A DNA stretch of 64,000 nt from Ctenosaura bakeri (Eukaryota; Chordata; Lepidosauria; Squamata; Iguanidae). The stretch covers positions 372,001 through 436,000 of the forward strand of contig CAOLHI010001027.1 in NCBI GenBank assembly GCA_948474755.1. Reading direction: 5' to 3'. The notes under the pieces were generated by a model. That model was not told the origin of the DNA. It searched no databases and saw only the letters and a list, made by a program, of their open reading frames with translations. The translations under genes were made by a program, and so were the position numbers. Numbering within the stretch: the stretch's first letter is position 1; each line of letters starts with the position of its first letter. Below, in pieces: positions 56,191 through 64,000 of the stretch.

Positions 56191-56717
56191 GCATGTGCCT
56201 CTTATTTCTTAAAAACCGCTTATATTGGCAAGTGGATTTAGAGTGTTTAGGTGCATTCAAACTAGGGGCAGCTGAGTGCCAGGGGTTGGGGAGGGGTATT
56301 GTCTCACTGTGAGATCCCAGAAAGCTAAACTCTTTTCTAATTTTTTAAATTAAATGTCCCCCACTGCCAGTAGGGGTGAGGAGACAACGTGATCTTTTTG
56401 TGGGGGAGCCAGAGTTCTTTGGACACCTGAAAAATGGCCTTGGAGCTATATTTTGCCCAGAGCCCTGACATGAAAGAAACTAAATCACAGGGGTTTATTT
56501 TAGGAAAATATAACAGCATTATTTAGCACAGTGTAATTGTGGTGGGGCAGGGATAATTTCCCCTTAGATCCCCCCCCTGCAGGCTCCATTGCTCCCAGCA
56601 TGCCCAAATACCTCCATTTTTCTTCAGAGTTCTCTGCAAATGGCAACCAGAAGTGATGTTGCATCAGTTTCTGTCATGGTTTTGAGAGGGGAGGGAGGGG
56701 GAAGAGGAAAGGAATGT

Positions 56718-58445
56718 AGCAGCACCTTTAAGACTAACTGGTTTTTATTTTTTCATGAGCTTTTGTGGATATAAACCCACTTCTTTGGATGCAGCACAGA
56801 GTGATACCAAAAGTCAGTTTCCTTGGATTCAAAACTTTCTCTGAGAAGACTCCTTTTGTTACAATACTAGCACTTTTGTATTAATTTATGTTAGTGTGCT
56901 ATGAAGCCAGTATCCTTGATCATACCTCTGTTAACAGATTGGAATTTGTAAATACAACCCAGTTCAGCCGTTTTGATTTCTAGTCTTCCTTTGTAATTTC
57001 CTTGTTCAGGAACCACAACCTTTAAATCCCATACTGTGTCAAGGACAGTTGAAATGTTCTGTGGCTGGTTTTTGGGTGCTGCCATTTTTAATGCCAGATT
57101 TGGGTCCACTTATCCTCATGCATAGAGACTGTCCTGTTTGTCCAATGTAAAGTGTAGAGGGACATTGGTGACATAGAATGACTTAATATCACAGTACAGT
57201 CAGCCCTCCACATTTGCTAGGGTCAGAGGCAGAGGACCCCCGCAAAAGTGGAAAAATCACAAATAATAAAATGTGTCTGTGGAAAGGGGGCCATCGTGGG
57301 GTGGTGAGAGCAGACATCCGCAGTCCAAACCACAACAGGGAAAGGAGAGGGAAGGGAGATGAGTCAGAATGGTGGCCCTATGCTTATTCTCTCTTGCCCA
57401 TCTCCTTCCTTGGGTGTTGGGAGCATTGGGAGAAGTTTTGCAATGCTGATAAATTGCGCTGTGAGCCATCATTTTCTGGCCAGGCAGTAGCTGATGAAGA
57501 AAAAGTACCACCAATTGTGGGTTTTTAAAGGGCTTAATGGCCTGACTGGAGCCATTGAGAGGTAAGGTTCCCCTATAAAAGAAATGCCTGAAGTCGGGGG
57601 GCAGAGGTTGAGAAACTCACAAATAATCAAATCCTTGAAAGCCAAACCCACAAATGTGGAGGGCCAACTGTAGAAGAAGAACAAGTAAATATTTTCTGAT
57701 GTTCTGGATGATTTAATTGGCCCTTTCAATATTGCTATTAGAGTGGATGTGGGGACAGAGGTGGCACCTGGCTTTTGTGCAAGGTCTTGTCCCTATATCC
57801 ATGTAATGTGTCCTGTTGTAAGTGAGTAACTGTTTAAGATCTGGAGGCTGTTCATAGGCCAATAAAAGGCTGCCTCCCAAAGCTTGTAGGAGGTATTTAT
57901 TATGCTCCAGAACTGGTTATAGCTCATTGATGATGTGTTTGATCAGCCTCAGCTGGAGACTAGATGACTACCAGGGGTGTGCTATCATTTTGTTTTTTTT
58001 ATCAGTCTTGGAGTAGATTGTTCCTGGATACTAATCTTGCCTTGTTGATTTGTTTCTTCACCTCCTTTGGTGGATTGCAACAGGCTTGAGAAATGCTTGA
58101 TGTACATCCTAGAGTTCTGAGTTTCTGTCTTGCGGGTCTGAGCAGATGTGGTTGTATCAATAGGTTTGTCTATAAACAATGGATGTTGTAGTGTGTTCTG
58201 GGTGCAAACTAGAGGCATGTAAGCATGGGTAGTGTTCTTTGGCGTTTTGATAGATCACGGTGGTTAGAGGTCCATTGTGCAGAGACTCTGATGAAAACAG
58301 AGGTATTTGAGTGATGATGTCTTGCTGGTGTTTCATGCATTTTTGCATGTTAGGGGCTGAAAATTGAGCCAAAAATTGGGTTGTTCTTTGGGGAGCCTCA
58401 GGGGCCTTGAAAGGGGCCTCACTCTCCCTACCCTGATTTAGAGGC
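56718..58445 (-). mobile_element. Penelope-like retroelement remnant (RT end, GIY-YIG endonuclease, 3' tail)
   Basis: The minus strand reads, in order: the reverse-transcriptase C-terminal region (LHASSLHPEHTTTSI near 58200), a CTKARCHLCPHI linker (about 57770), then after a gap a GIY-YIG endonuclease remnant with LYIGQTGQSL (about 57150-57120) and KPATEHFNCP, and a 3' tail ending in TTAGTCTTAAAGGTGCTGCT. Stops and frameshifts show it is dead, and the 5' part is missing. The gap is the family D MITE at 57197-57670. Confidence 0.72.
57197..57670. mobile_element. Tigger-like MITE (family D copy 4) inside the Penelope-like element
   Basis: Left end CAGTCAGCCCTCCACATTTG, right end AAATGTGGAGGGCCAACTG, TA on both sides; 474 bp, the most complete copy here. 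Confidence 0.85.
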
Positions 58446-58471
58446 TGGATAAAAGATGACTTAATGGACAT

Positions 58472-58690
58472 CAATGTGATGTAATGGTTAAAGTGGATGG
58501 CTTAAGAGTAGTGAAATCCTAATTCAAACTCTACACGGCCATGAAGTTCTCTTAGTGATCTTGAGCTAATCAACCTCGCCTAGCCTAACTTGCTTCATAG
58601 ACTTTATGTGAGACTATAATGGGAGACGAAGGAAAAACCATATGCCCTGATTGAAGTACCATGAATTAAAATTGGATATAAGTTCTAAAT
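58472..58690 (+). mobile_element. Sauria-type SINE, old copy
   Basis: TGATGTAATGGTTAAAGTGG, ATCTTGAGCTAATCAACCTC, GCCTAACTTGCTTCATAGAC and a TATAAGTTCTAAAT tail keep the family order with many changes. Confidence 0.55.
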
Positions 58691-58699
58691 GATCAACCA

Positions 58700-59630
58700 C
58701 TGAGCTTAAAATACTTCATGCAAATTCTGTGCAGGTACAAAGAATGCAGCAATACAGAGGGATGCAGTCTTTTTTTTTAATTGATGAGGAGGCTGTTGGC
58801 TCACAACTCATTTTAACCCTTAGCTGTAGTGGGAAGGGAATTATTTAATCTTCAAGGGTTTAAGAAATGGGATCAGGTGTTTAAATTCATACAGCTATAC
58901 TTCAGTTAACAAAGTAAACTAGGCTTTTTTTTTTAACAGAACATTTGGTACCAGAGGCAGAAACAACATAGAGCAGAAATAGCTTCCTGCACCTCAAAAA
59001 TATGAGCAGGGCAATATATTTTGGTAAACTTTTTATCTAAAACACAAGAGGCAATGTGAAATGAAAGAACCAAGTCACATAAGCATTGCATAAGTGAACA
59101 AAAACCTTTTGAATCTTCCAGAGACCACTAGAAGGACTCTCCCAACATAACTTTATCTTTCACCCCCTCCACTTTTCTTATGATTTCCATTTTGGTGATC
59201 AAACTCGCAGATCTCTGTTTTTTAATACGCTGGGGGGAGCTGGTGAGGCAGGTATATATACTGCTTCTTTTCTCTCTGTTTTGCTGTTCATGTGTCCTCA
59301 GTAAGAGATTCTGGAGGCAGCTGCTGTTTCCCTTGCCTGTTGTAGGCAGGTACACACAGCTACACTAGGATCAGTTAGAGTAGAATCCTATTCTTTCCCA
59401 ATACAAGCTGCATAACATTATTTATTACAGACCCACTGCTGCAGCCTAACATCAAAAGTCTGCATTTCTCCAGTCCTCCTTCACCATCTTCTTATTGCTG
59501 ATACTGCTTTAAAAATATTCAAATGGACAGAGAATGAGAATAAGGATGAAAATGAGGAAGGGCTAAACAGACCTAACAAGACTCTGTAAAGAAGCTTCAC
59601 TGTCAGAGGCTTTATTAACTGAGGCGTGCC
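58700..59630. other. Intergenic DNA, nothing recognised
   Basis: No exon, RNA gene or classifiable repeat seen apart from A/T-rich runs. Confidence 0.35.
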
Positions 59631-59639
59631 CATACAGGG

Positions 59640-59823
59640 AGAGCCAGTATAGCTTAGTGGTTTGAGTGATGGACTATGACCCTGGAGACCAGCGTTTGAT
59701 CCCCTGCTTCACCATGGAAACTCTCTGAGTGACCATGGGTGCATCACACACTCTCAGCCTCCAGAAAAAACAGTGATAGGGGCACCATAAGTTTTTCCAA
59801 CTTGAAGGCACACAGCAACAACA
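59640..59823 (+). mobile_element. tRNA-derived SINE
   Basis: AGCCAGTATAGCTTAGTGGT, GAGACCAGCGTTTGATCCCC and CTTGAAGGCACACAGCAACA. Confidence 0.8.
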
Positions 59824-59829
59824 ATGCCT

Positions 59830-60960
59830 GTACAGGGCTGAGCAGATGCAAAGACAGTGTGGTTTTAGTTGAAATACCAGCATAAGTGAACATGGGCAGG
59901 AAATGAAGCCTGTGTGTGCTCTCAGGAGGAAATGCCTAGAGGTGGGGTGGGGTTTTGTGGAAACAGGGTGTATAGGTCTGCATCCAAAATTGGAAGGAAG
60001 CCACAAGGGCAGACCAGCCTATCTCAGTCTGTTCCACAAAACCCCAGGTGCAATGCACCACCCGAGCACAGATGTACTGCAGTAAGATAGTTGCACATTA
60101 GGCAGTTTGAGAAGTGTTGCTCACAAGCCCAGACACATTCTGCAAAGTCTTAGAGGAGCATCATTTGCCAACTTGACCTGAAGGAGCACTCTGCACTGAC
60201 TCTAAAGCGCAGCAACCATAAGCTCCTTGAGCACATTCAAAAATCTATCCGCCAGCTCATCCCAAGGGCACTTTTGTAGGGTGCATACCACACCAGGCCC
60301 CAACAATTCCTGTTTGTCCTTTTCTGCAATGAGGACTCAGTGGAACATATAGAAACAAGACTGCAATTTTCCATAAAGGAATATTGGGTAGTGTAGTGGG
60401 AAAATCCCATCTGCAGAGCATCAGAAAATACTCTTCATCCATTTGTCCTTTTACATTGCGTGGTCCTTCTGATTTTTGGCTTAAATTTTGTTTTGCATTC
60501 AATTTGGGTCTCCCTATAATTTAGGAAGCTTACCTTAGGTTTAATTGTCTAGAATATAAATGGATTGCTTCTCATTTTCCTTCTGGAAATGGGGAAGGAT
60601 ATATTTTTCTCTGATATCTTAGAAATGATTCTTACTAAAAGTAAGAATCTTCCTCTGAGCTTCCTCTCACAGTGAACAAATTACATCCAAGTTTAGTGTC
60701 TTTGTCTCCCAGGTAAGAAAACCAGGAACCAGAAATGCAACTGAACAATCTTTTCATGTTCATTTGGCTGATGATTTTTGCATTTATGGCCTGTTTTTCT
60801 CCTTGAATGAGGGATTGAGGGATGTGTCCAGAGCTTTATATTGTCGTGTTTTAGGAGATGAATTTCTGCTGATGCATCCTGACCACAGGAACAAATTGGA
60901 GAGGTAACTTGTGAACCTGGTCTCCTTCTATATAATTGTTTATAACATGGAGCAGGGAGG
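59830..60960. other. Intergenic DNA, nothing recognised
   Basis: Open frames up to about 80 codons occur but none shows a family motif or linked splice sites. Confidence 0.35.
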
Positions 60961-60980
60961 GTGGGACTGAGGTGGCTGAG

Positions 60981-61282
60981 GGCTTTATCACACGAGGCAG
61001 GTAAATCTCACTTAACAGCAGAATAACAGTGTCTTTGGCTGGGACTTATCGCGCTACCTCACTCCTCTTCTGTTGTCCTCCTGGTGGGAGACCGTTTGGA
61101 AAGTGTTTCTTTTATTAACACGCACAAAAAAACCTGTTAATGACCTCTTCTGTAAAAGAAATGCTTTCCAACTGTTCTCCCACCAGGAGCACAACAGAAA
61201 AGGAATGAGGTGATGCGGTAAGTCCCAGTCAAAGACACTTTTATCCTGAAACTGTGATTTACTTGCCTGGTGTGATAAAGCA
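60981..61282. mobile_element. 302-bp fully palindromic MITE (family E)
   Basis: The left half GGCTTTATCACACGAGGCAG through TCCTGGTGGGAGACCGTTTG is mirrored by CCAACTGTTCTCCCACCAGG through GTGTGATAAAGC. CTGAG occurs directly on both sides (60976-60980 and 61283-61287). Confidence 0.8.
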
Positions 61283-61291
61283 CTGAGTCCA

Positions 61292-61496
61292 GGGGCTTAT
61301 TCACACTACATAATTATAGCACTATTATTCCAGTTTAACTGCCATGGTTCATCCTGTGAAATCATGGGATTAACAATTTAGAGAGAGGCCTTTAGAATTC
61401 TCAGCCAGACAGCAATGGTGCCTCAGCAAACACAAATCCCTGGATTCCACAGAAGGGAATAATAGCACTATAATTGTGTTGTGTGAATGGGCCCCA
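61292..61496. mobile_element. Family C MITE
   Basis: GGCTTATTCACACTACATAA / TTGTGTTGTGTGAATGGGCC arms, with CAGTTTAACTGCCATGGTTC inside. It lies only 10 bases after family E. Confidence 0.75.
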
Positions 61497-61694
61497 GGTT
61501 TTGATTACCCTTGAGAGATGAGTGCAGTCCTAGCTGCCTTGAAGAAAGGGCTTGTATTTGTGAACTCTCTCTCTAGAGAGATCTCCTTTTAACTATTTTG
61601 CAACAGCCTTCAGTTAATCAGCAGTATGCCATTTCTGAGTATGATGCCTGAGTAGGGAGCTGATGTGTATCTCCAGACCATTTGGATAATTTAA

Positions 61695-61845
61695 GGCCAT
61701 TTGCCCACTAGCCTGTTATAGTGCTATTATTCACTTTTAACATCCTACGGAATCCTAGGCCCCTCCCTAAACTGCAAACCCCAGGATTCTGTAGGATGTT
61801 GAAAGTGGAATAATAGCCCTATAACAGGCTAGTGTGGAAATGGCC
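61695..61845. mobile_element. Family A MITE
   Basis: GGCCATTTGCCCACTAGCCT at left and AGGCTAGTGTGGAAATGGCC at right, flanked by TAA and CAA. This is the only family A copy after 17.6 kb. Confidence 0.85.
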
Positions 61846-62976
61846 CAAAATTGAATATCACAGCAGCACATTTCCTCCCCCTTTTGGAATGAAAAAGGGA
61901 GCTGAAAACTCTCTGCCATTGCCCTCAGGTGTCATTTTTGAGAGCCCGTTTCTCTCGAGGCAAATGGCCACACATGGCCAAACTGATGTCTTACCCATTC
62001 CTGTTATACCAACAGTCATGGTATCCTTCTGAACAGGCTACTTGAGTTTGCTGTTGAGTGTCTTCTGTTCTTACCTGTATTGTTCCTGGGAAAAGAAATA
62101 AATGTCCACCTGAATTAATGTGACATCCCAAGCCCAGAAGGTGGTATTCATGGGAAATCAGCTCAGTCCCCTTTTATCTATGCTATGCTATACTGTGAGG
62201 CTTAGGGTTCAAACTTGTCCCCCATGGTTTGGAGCATCCACACAAAGCCACTGAATTAGATTGTCTGGTGATTCAGAGTGTGCTATCATCAACATGTTCA
62301 TGACAGCGGACTGCTTTTTCCTTTACACGTCTAACTGAGGCAGGACCAGTGCCTGATACTGGTAGGGTATCTTGAGCTATTATTTTAAAAACTGTTTTCA
62401 AAATTGTTTTGTCTTTTATTACATAACACCCTGAATAGTAACCATGTAGGACTTTTATTATACAGGCAGGTCTCCCTTCATGTCGGGTTGCATTCCTGAA
62501 CTCACAATGTAAATTAAAACTGACAAAAATATAGGGAAACAGTTCCACAGGGAACACTGGAGAAGCATCCACAGAATTAGTGATTTTACTCATCCTGCCA
62601 CAGATTTTAAAGAGGTTTAAAGCATAAAACATGAGACAGAGAAATGTGCAAATGCTCTGCAGAGGGACTAGAAGAGGCACCAACTACTGACTCCAAGTGG
62701 GCTTGTCTTGTCATTAGACAGTGACCCCTTTTCAGAGAAGCATACAGGCAGAGCAACTGCTGTAGCAAGAACTGGGTTCTTCTGCCCTGTCTTCTCCAGC
62801 AGATTCCTGGGCAGAGAAAGCACATCAAGAAAGAGAGAAAGGCAGCCCATCTCCTGCCGTGTCTTCTGTGGCACATGAAGAGGATACATCAGGAGAAGAG
62901 GCAACATATCTCCTTCTGTGACCATGCCAGCAAGCTTGCTGAGTAAGGAAAGCCGCCGCTACTTGGTCACCTCCCA

Positions 62977-63225
62977 TCTTAGCAAGCAGAAGAAACCCCT
63001 TCCAACCACATCAAAACTCAAATATTCCAGTTTCCTCCTCCTCTTCCTCACACACTCCCTTCTAAGCAGGCACAGAAAATTCCTTCCTCCAAATGAGGGC
63101 AAGATTCAAGTTTCTTCCTCTCCCTCATACTCCCTCTTCTAAGCAAAGGAAACCTCTTCCTTCCAGCAATGCCAACACTGCTTCCTCCTCCTCCTCCCCA
63201 TTTCCCAACCTAGGCAGGTGACCAA
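62977..63225. repeat. Degenerate tandem repeat, unit about 77-84 bp
   Basis: Units begin TCTTAGCAAGCAG (62977), TCTAAGCAGGCACAG (63061) and TCTAAGCAAAGGAAAC (63138), and each ends in a TTCCTCCTCC / CTCCCT-rich stretch. Confidence 0.65.
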
Positions 63226-63438
63226 AAAACCAGTCCAGCCACCTCTTCTTATTGTTTCAAACTCCACACCAAAACCCCAAACAGCCCCACTCTCTTCCCT
63301 TTTCCTCATTACTGTCACATCTAATTCAGATGCTCAGGCATGCTGAAAGAGCTATGCATTGTGAGTTATACTTCCTTTATTTTATTCATTTTTTTTAAAA
63401 TTTTTTTTGAGAAATAGTAAATCTGAAATGTGAACTGG

Positions 63439-63672
63439 GGCCAGTATCATGCAGTGGCTTGAGTGCTGATCTACAACGCTGGAGACCAGGGTTTGAATCT
63501 CTGTTCAGCCATGGAAACCAAGTGGGTGACCTTGGGCAAGTCACATTCTCTCAGCCTCAGGAGAAGGCAAAGGCAAACACCCTCTGAACAAATCTTGCTC
63601 AAGGAACCCCATGATAGGTTTGCTTTAGGGTTGCTATAAGATGGAAATGACTTGAAGATATACAACAACAAT
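63439..63672 (+). mobile_element. tRNA-derived SINE, long form
   Basis: GCCAGTATCATGCAGTGGCT, GGTGACCTTGGGCAAGTCAC, GGCAAACACCCTCTGAACAA and GACTTGAAGATATACAACAA; the middle part missing from several other copies is retained. Confidence 0.82.
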
Positions 63673-64000
63673 AAAACTAGGACAAGACAAGTTGAGACTT
63701 GCCTGTATTAAGTATAACTAGCTAACACTGCCTTTGAAAACTGTTCAGAAACTTAAGTCAGCCCAAACACATCTGTTCAGGGGCTAACAGGGACTGGTCA
63801 GTGGCAACACATCTCAGCAGTACTGCAGAGGGTAGTAAATGGAAGGCAGTGACCTCTGGGAGCCTCTGTTTAAAAATTGTCCTCTCCAGGGCAATTTCAT
63901 CTGGATCTTATGTCAGCCTGTTTGGAATTGCTCCCAGAGCACTGATCACCACTGGCATAAAAAAAAATGATGATGAAGAAGAGGAGGATTTATGATGAAG

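Noticed and set aside
62273..62683. 136-codon minus-strand open frame
   Set aside because: No domain, no linked exons; surrounding sequence looks like decayed repeat.
56190..64000. Search for ARHGAP27, the gene downstream of PLEKHM1 in mammals
   Set aside because: No SH3, WW, PH or RhoGAP motif was found on either strand; the gene may lie beyond the window.

Overview
This window looks like nuclear DNA of a vertebrate, almost certainly a squamate reptile (lizard type). It is intron-rich with GT-AG splice sites. It carries reptile-style tRNA-derived and 5S-rRNA-derived SINEs, an L1-like LINE end, Penelope-like retroelement remains, a solo retroviral LTR and many palindromic DNA-transposon fragments (MITEs). 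No bacterial features, CRISPR array, tRNA gene or intact rRNA gene were seen.

The one firmly identified gene is PLEKHM1 on the + strand. I could join eleven coding exons between 35218 and 55456 with all phases consistent. They give a 1,070-residue protein: RUN domain, acidic/serine-rich linker, PH1, a W-x-x-L LC3-interacting motif, PH2 and a C-terminal cysteine-rich Rubicon-homology domain. The start codon has an in-frame stop just upstream, and the leader also holds a minimal ATG-TGA upstream ORF. A CpG-rich segment at 16.37-17.1 kb with CRE-like and ETS-like sites and a good splice donor is the likely promoter and non-coding exon 1. That makes intron 1 about 18.3 kb. The 3' UTR ends near 56.19 kb at an ATTAAA signal.

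In the first 10.6 kb, four short exons with consensus splice sites join in one frame into a small protein end rich in Lys/Ser and then Glu. I do not recognise it. A possible first exon at 1355-1370 lies inside a TIR-bounded transposon copy, so the true 5' end is uncertain. Three of its exons share acceptor- or donor-proximal sequence and look like duplicated exons.

The rest is intronic or intergenic sequence shaped by mobile elements. About ten copies of a palindromic 'GGCCATTTC' MITE with 3-bp target duplications lie in 3.3-17.6 kb and at 61.7 kb, with none inside PLEKHM1. Two related ~415-bp elements and a 621-bp element share similar ends. A Tigger-like (Tc1/mariner) MITE occurs four times; one copy was split by a 908-bp solo LTR and another sits inside a Penelope-like element. 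No intact transposase or reverse transcriptase gene was seen. The 56.2-64 kb end of the window is repeat-rich intergenic DNA.
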